From positions 1 to 28,711 of the forward strand of contig CAPGDO010000019.1 of assembly GCA_948616985.1 (NCBI GenBank): a stretch of 28,711 nucleotides of DNA. Reading direction: 5' to 3'. The DNA comes from MGBC163016 sp910588905 (GTDB lineage Bacteria; Actinomycetota; Coriobacteriia; Coriobacteriales; Eggerthellaceae). The position numbers were made by a program, and so were the translations under genes. The notes beneath the pieces are model-generated. The model was given only the letters and a program-made list of their open reading frames with translations. It was not told the origin of the DNA and did not search any database. Positions 1 through 6,913 of this stretch are shown one piece after another. How positions within the stretch are numbered: the stretch's first letter is position 1; each line of letters begins with the position of its first letter.

Positions 1-2
1 GC

Positions 3-74
3 TACCCGGCAATTGCCGCAATGAACATGCTGCGCATGATCTTCGCGCAACGCATCCTTCACCGGTACGTTTGA
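3..74 (+). CDS. C-terminal tail of an upstream gene (partial, unidentified)
   Basis: An open frame enters from the left edge and ends at a TGA at 72-74. It reads 23 residues, ending in MIFAQRILHRYV, with codon use like the neighbouring genes (mostly G or C in third position). The other two plus frames close sooner or look less coding-like. The tail is basic and mildly hydrophobic, but it is too short to assign to a family. It may equally be non-coding. Confidence 0.35.
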   Translation, partial: YPAIAAMNMLRMIFAQRILHRYV

Positions 75-149
75 GGGGGTGATCCTCACATCGATCCGAA
101 TATCGCAGATGACATCCTGCATCATACCGATGACATCACTGCCATTCTT

Positions 150-178
150 TTGATACCTGGCCTCTGTTGCGGTATAAC
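150..178 (+). promoter_or_regulatory. Sigma70-type promoter of the MFS-CBS gene
   Basis: TTGATA at 150-155 and TATAAC at 173-178 are separated by exactly 17 bp, and each matches the consensus at five of six positions. The predicted transcription start is near 185, leaving a leader of about 25 nt. That leader holds the GGAGG ribosome site at 201-205. The stretch 75-149 shows no other feature. Confidence 0.7.
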
Positions 179-209
179 GGTATGCATACGCAACGAATTC
201 GGAGGATCC

Positions 210-2162
210 ATGGGTCTCACACGCAGGCAATGGATGGCCATCGCGGTCATCATGGTGGGTACGTTCGTCACTGTTCTCAATCAGACGCTGGTGGCGCCGG
301 CGCTGCCCTCTATCATGAAGGACACCTCCGTGGATGCGGCCACGGCTCAATGGCTCACCACGGGCTTCACGCTGGTGAACGCTATCATGATCCCCATCAC
401 GGCCTACCTCCAGGACCGCTTCACCACCAAACGCCTCTTCCTCTTCTCTATGCTGGTTTTCCTTGTGGGGGCTCTGCTCTGCGGGTTGGCGGCGAACTTT
501 CCGCTGCTGCTTGCGGGGCGCATCGTGCAGGCCATCGGTGCAGGCATCCTGATGCCCATGTCCATGACGGTGCTCTTGGTCACCTTCCCGGTGGAGAAGC
601 GCGGCGCCGCCATGGGCATCTTCGGTTTGGTCGTGGCTTTCGCTCCGGCCATCGGCCCTACGGTGGGCGGCATCGTGGTGGACACGGCAGACTGGCACAT
701 CATGTTCCTGGGAATCGCTGTGCTCTCAGCCATCACGTTGGTGCTGGCGGCCATCTTGATGGAGAACAAGGAGGTGGTGGGCGGCAAGGGTGATGCTGCC
801 TTCGACGCTCTTTCCGTGGCCCTTTCCACCTTGGGTTTTGGCGGGATGCTCTACGGTTTCTCTGCCTTGGGCTCTACCGGGCTCACTCTGTTCACGGGTG
901 CGGCTACTGTGGTGGGTTGCGTTTGCGTGGTGTGGTTCTTCATCCGCCAAACGCATTTGGAAACGCCCATGTTGCGGGTGAAGGTGCTCTATAACCGCAA
1001 GTTCCTGATCTCAACCATCATTGGCATGCTCGTGCAGGGCTCCCTCCTTTCTGCTGCCATCCTCATGCCCATCTACGTGCAAACGCTCCTGGGCTTTCCG
1101 GCTACGGTTTCGGGGTTGGTGCTCATGCCGGGTGCCATTGTGATGGGCGTCATGAATCCCATTGCCGGTAAGCTCTTCGACAAACACGGCCCGCGCATGC
1201 TGGGGCTCGTGGGCATGGGTCTGCTTCTGGCGACTACCGTGGGCTTCGGCGTGCTGACCTTGACATCTCCTCTGTGGTACATCGTGGTGCTCTACGTACT
1301 GCGCATGTTCTCCATGGCCATCGTGAATATGCCCATCACCACCTGGGGCATGAACGCCCTTGATACCAAGCTGATGAATCATGGGACCAGCGTCAACAAC
1401 ACGCTACGCCAGGTGGCTGGCTCATTGGGCACGGCTATCGTGGTGTCGGTCTCAACAGGTGTGCAGAACGCGGCTTCGGGTAGCATGGGCCTTTCTGATG
1501 CCACCATGTTGGGCATCGATGTGGCGTTCATGGTTTGCGCGGCCATGATAGCGGCAGGGCTGGTGCTCACGGTCATCTTCGTGAAGGATAGGCCGGGCAC
1601 CACGGAAGCTGTGGGTCAGGAGCAGCCAGAAGGCAGGACCAAGGGAGCGGCAAAGGTATCTGCTCAGGCGGATTCTGGCAGCGCTCAGACGAACAAAGAG
1701 CTGCTGCGTCGCATCATGAAAACGGATGTGTATACGCTGTTGCCCGATGCCACCGTGAAAGATGCCATGGAGCTCTTCATCAGCAAGCATATCAGCGCGT
1801 GTCCTATCGTAGATGCGAAGGGTGAGCCTGTGGGATTCATCTCTGACGGGGATATCTTGAAGCAGCTCTCTCGCCAGAGCGAGTCTTACATGGATCCCAT
1901 CGTGTTGATGATGATGTCAGCGAATGACACCGCTACCTACGACGAGAAGCTGGAGCACCTCATGGGGCTGCCGGTGAGCGCGGTGGGGGCGAAGGGGACC
2001 ATTGGCGTGAACATCCACGCTGATCTAGAGGAAGTGTGCCGTGTGCTGTCAAGGAACCACCTGAAGAAGGTGCCCGTGATAGAAAAGGGGCGCATCGTAG
2101 GTATCATCAACCGAAGCGACATCACGGAGTACAGCATGGAAACGTATTTGGATACGCACTAG
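210..2162 (+). CDS. DHA2-family (EmrB/QacA-type) MFS transporter fused to a C-terminal CBS pair
   Basis: The first roughly 470 residues are a polytopic MFS transporter of the 14-span proton-driven drug efflux type. Signs are LNQTLVAPALP in the first span, the WLTTGFTLVNA stretch, and the loop motif AYLQDRFTTKR. After a polar linker, residues from about 495 to 650 form two CBS motifs: RRIMKTDVYTLLPDATVKD with CPIVDAKGEPVGFISDGDI, then KKVPVIEKGRIVGIINRSDI. CBS pairs usually bind adenine nucleotides and gate the attached domain, so the inference is nucleotide-controlled export. A CBS tail is unusual on DHA2 pumps. An ATG 20 codons downstream of the longest frame was chosen as the start because GGAGG lies 4 nt upstream of it and the predicted promoter overlaps the longer version. 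coaD follows after 21 bp. The exported substrate is unknown. Confidence 0.9.
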   Translation: MGLTRRQWMAIAVIMVGTFVTVLNQTLVAPALPSIMKDTSVDAATAQWLTTGFTLVNAIMIPITAYLQDRFTTKRLFLFSMLVFLVGALLCGLAANFPLLLAGRIVQAIGAGILMPMSMTVLLVTFPVEKRGAAMGIFGLVVAFAPAIGPTVGGIVVDTADWHIMFLGIAVLSAITLVLAAILMENKEVVGGKGDAAFDALSVALSTLGFGGMLYGFSALGSTGLTLFTGAATVVGCVCVVWFFIRQTHLETPMLRVKVLYNRKFLISTIIGMLVQGSLLSAAILMPIYVQTLLGFPATVSGLVLMPGAIVMGVMNPIAGKLFDKHGPRMLGLVGMGLLLATTVGFGVLTLTSPLWYIVVLYVLRMFSMAIVNMPITTWGMNALDTKLMNHGTSVNNTLRQVAGSLGTAIVVSVSTGVQNAASGSMGLSDATMLGIDVAFMVCAAMIAAGLVLTVIFVKDRPGTTEAVGQEQPEGRTKGAAKVSAQADSGSAQTNKELLRRIMKTDVYTLLPDATVKDAMELFISKHISACPIVDAKGEPVGFISDGDILKQLSRQSESYMDPIVLMMMSANDTATYDEKLEHLMGLPVSAVGAKGTIGVNIHADLEEVCRVLSRNHLKKVPVIEKGRIVGIINRSDITEYSMETYLDTH

Positions 2163-2183
2163 AGCTTCAAGAAAGGAGCGCCC

Positions 2184-2669
2184 ATGACGCGCCGCGCCAT
2201 TACCCCTGGCACCTTCGACCCTATCACCAACGGTCACTTGGATGTCATAGCTCGAGCCGCTTCCATGATGGATGAGCTCATCGTGGCGGTGGCCCAATCG
2301 GCGGGTAAGCATCCCTTGTTCACCTTGGAGGAGCGCACGCAACTCGTTCGCCAGGCTACCGCGCACCTGCCGAATGTCACGGTGGAGCCCTTCGATTGTC
2401 TTTTGGTGGACTTTGCCCAACAAAAGGGCGCTCATGTGATCGTCAAAGGCTTGCGGGCTATCACTGATTTCGAATACGAATTCCAGATGAACGCTCTCAA
2501 TCACCAACTGGATTACGACCTAGAAACCACCTTCATCATGAGCCCGCCGGAATATATGTATCTGTCATCCTCGATCGTGCGCGAGTTGGCCAGCCTCCAT
2601 AGCAGCGTGGCTCAGTTCGTGCCATCTTGTGTGGCGCAGGCGTTGGAAGAGAAGTTCGCCAAGGCATAG
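2184..2669 (+). CDS. coaD: Phosphopantetheine adenylyltransferase (coenzyme A biosynthesis)
   Basis: This 161-residue cytosolic enzyme transfers AMP from ATP to 4'-phosphopantetheine, giving dephospho-CoA, the penultimate step of CoA synthesis. The nucleotidyltransferase start PGTFDPITNGHLD carries the T/HxGH motif as TNGH (residues 15-18). KGLRAITDFEYEFQMN in the middle and the C-terminal LSSSIVRE stretch are also typical of the bacterial family. Length is normal. The ribosome site AAAGGAG stands close upstream of the ATG. It sits 21 bp after the MFS-CBS gene and is probably co-transcribed with it. A short hairpin (AGGAGC/GCTCCT, 2668-2686) overlaps the stop but has no T run. Confidence 0.97.
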   Translation: MTRRAITPGTFDPITNGHLDVIARAASMMDELIVAVAQSAGKHPLFTLEERTQLVRQATAHLPNVTVEPFDCLLVDFAQQKGAHVIVKGLRAITDFEYEFQMNALNHQLDYDLETTFIMSPPEYMYLSSSIVRELASLHSSVAQFVPSCVAQALEEKFAKA

Positions 2670-2708
2670 GAGCGTTTCGGGCTCCTGGTAGAGAGAAAGG
2701 GATCCCCT

Positions 2709-3275
2709 ATGGATAAGCCGAGGATAGCCGTGATGCTGGCTGATGGGACCGAACCGCTGGAGGCTATTGCGCCTATTGATGCGTGGCGGCGCGGGGGCGT
2801 TGATGTGGTCACGGTGTCCATCATGGATGGCCGTGATGTGCGGCTAGCCCAGGATATCCTAATGACAGCCGATTTCGGGCTGACGGATATTGACCTCAAT
2901 GGGTTCGACGGCATCCTGGTGCCGGGCGGATCGGCGGGGGTCGAGGCCATGGCGAAATGCCTTCCCCTGGCAGATGCGCTCAAGGCGTTCATGGATGCGG
3001 GTAAGTTCGTATTCTCTATCTGCGCGGGCCCCATGGTGCTGAATGGGCTGGGGTTGCTCGAAGGCAAGCGCGTGACCTGCTATCCCGGCTGCGAAGAAGG
3101 GTTCCCTGCGGGGTCGTACGTGGGGTATTCCGGTGTGGTGCATGATGGCAACCTGGTTACGGCTTCTGGGCCCGGGTTCGCGTTGGATTTCGCCTTGGTC
3201 TGCCTTTCGGTGATGACCACCCCCGCCGATGCGGACGAAGTTGCCGCCGATATGCTCTCCACCGTGAAGCAATGA
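2709..3275 (+). CDS. DJ-1/PfpI family protein
   Basis: This 188-residue protein has the class I glutamine amidotransferase-like fold of the DJ-1/ThiJ/PfpI family. The nucleophile elbow is FSICAGPM with Cys105, and the partner acid is Glu15 in DGTEPLEAI, the usual DJ-1 arrangement. VPGGSAGVE forms the GG loop. Relatives act as deglycases, chaperones, or oxidative stress sensors, and which applies cannot be read here. The ATG is preceded by GAGAAAGGGAT. It lies 39 bp after coaD on the same strand and may be the last gene of that operon. It converges with the PRC-barrel gene. Confidence 0.9.
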   Translation: MDKPRIAVMLADGTEPLEAIAPIDAWRRGGVDVVTVSIMDGRDVRLAQDILMTADFGLTDIDLNGFDGILVPGGSAGVEAMAKCLPLADALKAFMDAGKFVFSICAGPMVLNGLGLLEGKRVTCYPGCEEGFPAGSYVGYSGVVHDGNLVTASGPGFALDFALVCLSVMTTPADADEVAADMLSTVKQ

Positions 3276-3315
3276 CCCGTGGGGAGTGGGCGAGGAAGGC
3301 GCATGCCCACCTACG

Positions 3316-3346
3316 AATAACGCGGGGGATGGTTCTCTGCGTTATT
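3316..3346. terminator. Candidate bidirectional hairpin between convergent genes
   Basis: AATAACGC (3316-3323) and GCGTTATT (3339-3346) form an 8-bp perfect inverted repeat with a 15-nt loop between the DJ-1 gene and the PRC-barrel gene. The right arm contains the stop codon of the minus-strand gene. There is no clean T run on either side, so terminator activity is only suggested by position. Confidence 0.35.
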
Positions 3347-4148
3347 GCATGCCCTTCTTGAATTCGTCCTTGAAGTTCTTGAACATGCCCTTGGTGCGGC
3401 CTATCTGCTTGCCGGTAGCATAGACGCCCTTCTCCACGGCGTCCACAGCTGCCTTCGTTGCTTCCTGAGAGGCTTGTTGCACCTTAGGCTTCATCCGTTT
3501 GTAGGTGCGGGTCACCTTGTCTTTGGCTACGGCTGTGGCGGTGCCGGCTTTTTCTGCAGCACCACCCACTACCTGGGCATCCTTCGCCGTATCCTTGACC
3601 AGGAGCGCCCCCAAGGCTCGTTCGTCGTCATCATCAGCCATGTATAGCTGTGTGCCGATACCGCGCTTGAAGCCGCAGATATCCTCCGGGGGAAGCGTGC
3701 GTTGTCCCAAGAGTGCGTTCGCCGTGGTTCCTTGGCTGATCTCCAGGGCCAGCACGCGGCCGTTCTGATCATCGAAGGTGACCGAATCCACGACGCCCAG
3801 CTGCGTACCGTCTTGGGTGATGACGGGAAGGCCCACCCAGATGACGCATTCGTCCAGGTTGATGCTCAGTTCCTTGCAAGCGCTGCGATCCTTGGAACCG
3901 GCGGTGTTGTTCAGGACGATATCCCCGTCTTGGATGTGCCAGCCGTTGAAGGCCACGAACAGGTCTTTGCGGTGGAACATGAGGGCGATATCAGGCCGCT
4001 TGACGAGGAACCCTACCAGGCGCGGCTCATTCGGGTGGAACACGAACGCATGGATGCGACCCACTTTCTTAGTGGCCTCGGGGTCATCCTTGCGAGGATG
4101 CTCCGTCCATACCTTGCGTGTGGCGAGGTCTTTCGTTCTGATCTCCAT
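3342..4148 (-). CDS. PRC-barrel domain protein
   Basis: The 268-residue product begins METRTKD-like (MEIRTKDLATRKVW) and has two PRC-barrel-like segments: GRIHAFVFHPNEPRLVGFLVK near the N-terminus and PVITQDGTQLGVVDSVTFD around residue 135. PRC barrels occur in photosynthetic reaction centre H subunits and in RNA-processing or sporulation-linked proteins, mostly as protein-binding modules. The C-terminal third is Ala/Lys-rich and helical (repeated AxKAxV patterns), ending GMFKNFKDEFKKGMQ, possibly amphipathic. The frame stays open for 40 more codons upstream, but the ATG at 4148 was chosen because a consensus -10 box lies only 7 nt before it. Exact role unknown. Confidence 0.8.
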   Translation of the reverse strand: MEIRTKDLATRKVWTEHPRKDDPEATKKVGRIHAFVFHPNEPRLVGFLVKRPDIALMFHRKDLFVAFNGWHIQDGDIVLNNTAGSKDRSACKELSINLDECVIWVGLPVITQDGTQLGVVDSVTFDDQNGRVLALEISQGTTANALLGQRTLPPEDICGFKRGIGTQLYMADDDDERALGALLVKDTAKDAQVVGGAAEKAGTATAVAKDKVTRTYKRMKPKVQQASQEATKAAVDAVEKGVYATGKQIGRTKGMFKNFKDEFKKGMQ

Positions 4149-4155
4149 GGGCGTG

Positions 4156-4161
4156 ATTATA
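4156..4161 (-). promoter_or_regulatory. -10 box of a probably leaderless promoter
   Basis: On the minus strand a perfect TATAAT ends 7 nt before the ATG of the PRC-barrel gene (4148). Transcription should therefore begin at or within 1-2 nt of the start codon, and no Shine-Dalgarno sequence is possible. No convincing -35 box is seen at 17 bp. Leaderless mRNAs are common in Actinobacteria. Confidence 0.5.
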
Positions 4162-4203
4162 CCGAGGATGGCGAAAAGGAGCACCGGAAAGAGATGCCGG
4201 AAG

Positions 4204-4245
4204 GGGATAGTGAAACGGGATGGCGAAGGAGGGATGGCGAAAAGG
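4204..4245. repeat. Short tandem direct repeats between divergent genes
   Basis: Three units begin GGGATAGTGAAAC (4204), GGGATGGCGAAGGA (4217) and GGGATGGCGAAAAG (4231), a 13-14 bp period. A further GGATGGCGAAAAGG copy lies at 4166-4179. They fall in the 213-bp gap between the PRC-barrel gene and the CBS membrane protein gene. This spacing is longer than one helical turn. They could be binding sites for a regulator of either gene, or chance low-complexity sequence. Confidence 0.55.
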
Positions 4246-4361
4246 GCGGGAGCGTTCGTCATCAACAATCGCGCAGCAATCTTCCCACCTTCGCCAGATA
4301 TGCACTAGGATACATCCAGCAAGAAATCTGCTTCTGACGTACTAAAGAGAGAGTGATCCAC

Positions 4362-5681
4362 ATGCCGGAAGGCGCATACATTGGCATCAGCTTGGTGCTG
4401 GTGGTCTTGTTCCTATTGATGAACGCATTCTTCGTGGTGGCGGAATTCGCGCTGGTGCGCGTCCGTAAGTCCCAGTTGGAGATAGCTGCGGCGAAGGGGA
4501 CGAAGGGTTCGAAGAACGCGCTGCTGATAGCGAACAATGTGAACGCGTATCTGTCCGCTTGCCAGTTGGGCATCACTTTAGCGTCTCTGGCTTTGGGTTG
4601 GTTGGGAGAGCCGGCGTTCTCTGAGCTCATCCGGCCTGTGTTCGAACTGTTCCATGCGCCAGAGCCGGTCATCGCCGTGTGTGCGGTGGCCTTGGGCTAC
4701 TTCATCATGACCACCCTCCACGTGGTGGTGGGTGAGTTGATCCCGAAATCCCTCGCCATCTTCTCCACTGAGAAGTACGCGTTGCACACGGCTACGCCGT
4801 TGCTCATCTTCTATAAGGTCACCTACCCCATCATGTGGCTGTTCAATTCCATCACGAATGCAGTGGTGCGTCTGCTGGGTCATGACCCCGCGAACGAGCA
4901 CGAGGTATATACCGGGGACGAGATCAAGATCCTGGTGGACGAATCCACGGAGAGCGGGCTCATCAACCCTGAGCAGAACGAGTTCGTTGATAACGTGCTC
5001 GATCTGGGGGACAAGGACGCTGAATCCATCATGACCCCACGGACAGATGTCATCTTCCTGGATGTGGAAGACCCGCTGGAAGAGAACATGGAGACCATAA
5101 AACAGCACAAGTACACTCGCTACCCTGTTTGCAGGGGAAGCCGCGACCACGTTATCGGGTTCGTGCACATCAAGGATCTTTACGGCTTGCCGGTGGATAC
5201 GCCCATGAGCCAATGGAAGATCCGCGAATTGCCACCCATCCCTGAAACGGTGCCTATTGCACGGCTGATAGACCTGCTGCAAGAGGAGCGCACTGAGATC
5301 TGCCTGGTGGTGGATGAGCATGGCGGCACGGCGGGCATCGTTACGCTGGCAGACATCATGGAGCAGATCGTAGGGCGCATAGATGACGAGTATCGCCATG
5401 ATGCCGATGATGAGATCGTGAAGCTGGAAGACGGTACGCTGGTGATAGATGGCAGCATGTCCATTGACGAAGTGGAGGAGCTCATCGGCTTCGCGCCTCC
5501 GGGGATGGATGATGTGGAAACGGCCGCCGGGCTGATCCTCATGCTGCTGGATCGTATCCCGGATGAGGGCGATGGGGTCACCATCGAAGATAGCGAAGGC
5601 ATCAAGCACGAGAAGGCCACGTTCACGGTGGTTTCCATGGATCGCCTGCGGGTGGATAAGATAGCGGTGGAATTGTCGTAA
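4362..5681 (+). CDS. CorC/HlyC-type membrane protein: DUF21 (CNNM) + CBS pair + CorC_HlyC domain
   Basis: The 439-residue protein starts with hydrophobic spans (GISLVLVVLFLLMNAFFVVAEFALVRVRK), the FFVAAEFA-like DUF21/CNNM signature, extending to about residue 185. Two CBS motifs follow. The first begins ESIMTPRTDVIFLD with YTRYPVCRGSRDHVIGFVHIKDL. The second contains TEICLVVDEHGGTAGIVTLADIMEQIVG. The C-terminal CorC_HlyC domain (about 350-435) includes LVIDGSMSIDEVEELIGF. The family takes part in Mg2+ or Co2+ export and is often misnamed hemolysin. A GTG at 4353 is also in frame, but the ATG at 4362 has the better-placed purine-rich ribosome site GAGAGAG. A strong terminator follows. Confidence 0.92.
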   Translation: MPEGAYIGISLVLVVLFLLMNAFFVVAEFALVRVRKSQLEIAAAKGTKGSKNALLIANNVNAYLSACQLGITLASLALGWLGEPAFSELIRPVFELFHAPEPVIAVCAVALGYFIMTTLHVVVGELIPKSLAIFSTEKYALHTATPLLIFYKVTYPIMWLFNSITNAVVRLLGHDPANEHEVYTGDEIKILVDESTESGLINPEQNEFVDNVLDLGDKDAESIMTPRTDVIFLDVEDPLEENMETIKQHKYTRYPVCRGSRDHVIGFVHIKDLYGLPVDTPMSQWKIRELPPIPETVPIARLIDLLQEERTEICLVVDEHGGTAGIVTLADIMEQIVGRIDDEYRHDADDEIVKLEDGTLVIDGSMSIDEVEELIGFAPPGMDDVETAAGLILMLLDRIPDEGDGVTIEDSEGIKHEKATFTVVSMDRLRVDKIAVELS

Positions 5682-5712
5682 GGGTCGACCGCTCCCTGTA
5701 TAGCTTCTGTAA

Positions 5713-5739
5713 GGGCCGACTATGGTCGGCCCCTTTTTT
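5713..5739 (+). terminator. Rho-independent terminator after the CBS membrane protein gene
   Basis: GGGCCGAC (5713-5720), a 4-nt loop, GTCGGCCC (5725-5732), then a C and six T residues at 5734-5739. This is a canonical intrinsic terminator beginning 31 bp after the stop codon. Confidence 0.93.
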
Positions 5740-5785
5740 GCACCCACGGTGCGACCTGTTCGGTTTGGATCATTCGGGAATGAGA

Positions 5786-5871
5786 TGGTGCCCGGGGTGG
5801 GATTTGAACCCACACACTCTTGCGAGCGGCGGATTTTGAGTCCGCTGCGTCTGCCGTTCCGCCACCCGGGC
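5786..5871 (-). tRNA. tRNA-Leu (anticodon CAA)
   Basis: On the minus strand the sequence opens GCCCGGGTGGCGGAACGG and closes with the T arm GGGTTCAAATCCC, then the acceptor strand CCCGGGC, discriminator A and an encoded CCA (5786-5788). The anticodon stem GCGGA/TCCGC encloses the loop CTCAAAA, giving anticodon CAA. The long variable arm (GCTCGCAAGAGTGT region) is the class II feature expected for tRNA-Leu. It decodes UUG. Length with CCA is 86 nt. Its promoter is at 5887-5892. Confidence 0.96.
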
Positions 5872-5886
5872 ACAGGCACGGATGGG

Positions 5887-5892
5887 ATTATA
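5887..5892 (-). promoter_or_regulatory. -10 box of the tRNA-Leu gene
   Basis: A perfect TATAAT on the minus strand lies 15 nt upstream of the mature tRNA 5' end. The start would be near 5880. The -35 region is weak. A near-perfect 13-bp palindrome, CGTTCGGCGAACG (5945-5957), lies further upstream with no clear role. Confidence 0.6.
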
Positions 5893-6035
5893 GCTCACCG
5901 GAGGCCATTCGCCATCGAAGATATCATCGGAAGCGACAATGAAACGTTCGGCGAACGCAATCTCTTTTTCCGTCAGCGCACGCGCCGTTGATTCAGCACC
6001 GTTGCGTTTTCCCGGTGAACGGCAGAAAACTGGTC

Positions 6036-6041
6036 TATAAT
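6036..6041 (+). promoter_or_regulatory. -10 box upstream of the LytTR regulator
   Basis: TATAAT at 6036-6041 is a perfect -10 element. A transcript would start near 6048, leaving a leader of about 97 nt. No -35 box matches at 16-18 bp (CGGTGA at 6013-6018 is poor), which would fit an activator-dependent promoter. Confidence 0.55.
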
Positions 6042-6060
6042 AGAGCATCTGCGTTGTACC

Positions 6061-6079
6061 CGGCTCCCCTCTGGAGCCG
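6061..6079 (+). other. Hairpin in the leader of the LytTR regulator gene
   Basis: CGGCTCC (6061-6067) and GGAGCCG (6073-6079) form a 7-bp stem with a 5-nt loop about 13 nt into the predicted leader. No T run follows, so it is not a simple terminator. It may stabilise the mRNA or be a regulatory element. Confidence 0.45.
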
Positions 6080-6144
6080 TGGTGACCAGTGAAGAATGCA
6101 TAGGACACGGGCGCACTGCTGCGCGAAGAGTGGGGGTAAGAGAA

Positions 6145-6858
6145 GTGCTGAAGGCAATCATCGTTGATGACGAAGCACCTGCGCGCTCTGAATTGACATA
6201 CCTTTTGGGTGAAGTGGGCGGCGTTGAAGTGGTGGCGGAAGCCGCGGGCGTTCGCGAAGCTATTGAGAAGCTCAAGGAATATCCGTGCGATGTCATGTTC
6301 CTTGACATCAATATGCCAGAGGCCACGGGCCTGCAGCTGGCTGAGGCGCTCCAGCATCTGAAGTTCCCGCCTGAGGTGGTCTTCGTTACCGCCTATAGCG
6401 AACATGCTTTGGATGCTTTCGCTGTGAACGCCATTGACTATCTGGTCAAGCCGGTGGAAACAGAGCGGCTGGCTCAGGCCATCCAGCGCGTGCGCGAACA
6501 TGTGGCTCTGCATGTGCAGGCCCAGAAGAGCGAGCGCATCCCGGTGGAAAAGGGTGGCAAGAAGATCCTCATAGGGATAGATACCATCCGCTTCGTGAAG
6601 GCTCGGGATGATTACGCCTACCTGCAAACGGATACAGACCGCTACTTCTCCACCGTCAGCCTGGCGCAGCTGGAGAAGCGCCTTGATGGTCACGGATTCT
6701 TCCGCGTGCACAGGGCCTATCTGGTGAACCTCTCCATGATCGAAGAGGTTGAGACTATCAAGGGCGGCACGCTCTCCCTTACGCTGAATAGCGTGGAAGA
6801 GAAGATTCCCGTTTCCCGCAGGAGGGTTTCTGCTCTGAAGAAGGCTCTCGGTATCTGA
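6145..6858 (+). CDS. LytTR-family response regulator
   Basis: The 237-residue protein has a receiver domain followed by a LytTR DNA-binding domain. The receiver shows the acidic pair D8-D9 in IIVDDEAPAR, the phosphoacceptor D54 in DVMFLDINMPEATG, T82 in VFVTAYSEHA and K102 in DYLVKPVE. The LytTR part (about 135-237) contains IRFVKARDDYAYLQT, FFRVHRAYLVNLS and IPVSRRRVSALKKAL. Relatives control exported or cell-surface functions. The GTG at 6145 was chosen because the receiver fold begins at once after it. The frame is open upstream to 6079 but that would cut into the leader hairpin. No histidine kinase is encoded nearby, so the partner is elsewhere or absent. The exported protein at 6914 follows by 55 bp. 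Confidence 0.9.
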   Translation: MLKAIIVDDEAPARSELTYLLGEVGGVEVVAEAAGVREAIEKLKEYPCDVMFLDINMPEATGLQLAEALQHLKFPPEVVFVTAYSEHALDAFAVNAIDYLVKPVETERLAQAIQRVREHVALHVQAQKSERIPVEKGGKKILIGIDTIRFVKARDDYAYLQTDTDRYFSTVSLAQLEKRLDGHGFFRVHRAYLVNLSMIEEVETIKGGTLSLTLNSVEEKIPVSRRRVSALKKALGI

Positions 6859-6913
6859 TCGTACCCAGGGCGCAGGCCTCTGCGTCTCGGGAGCGCGGGC
6901 TGGAAAGAGGGAT

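Noticed and set aside
4578..5879. Long minus-strand open frame across the CBS membrane protein gene and into the tRNA region
   Set aside because: It is the antisense of a clear CorC/HlyC-type gene and its first codons are read from the tRNA-Leu gene, a familiar spurious frame. It has no domain match by eye.
5872..6010. Minus-strand peptide ALTEKEIAFAERFIVASD leading into the tRNA, as a possible gene remnant cut by a tRNA insertion site
   Set aside because: No integrase, direct repeat or stop before the tRNA was seen, and the tRNA promoter lies within it. It is more likely chance.
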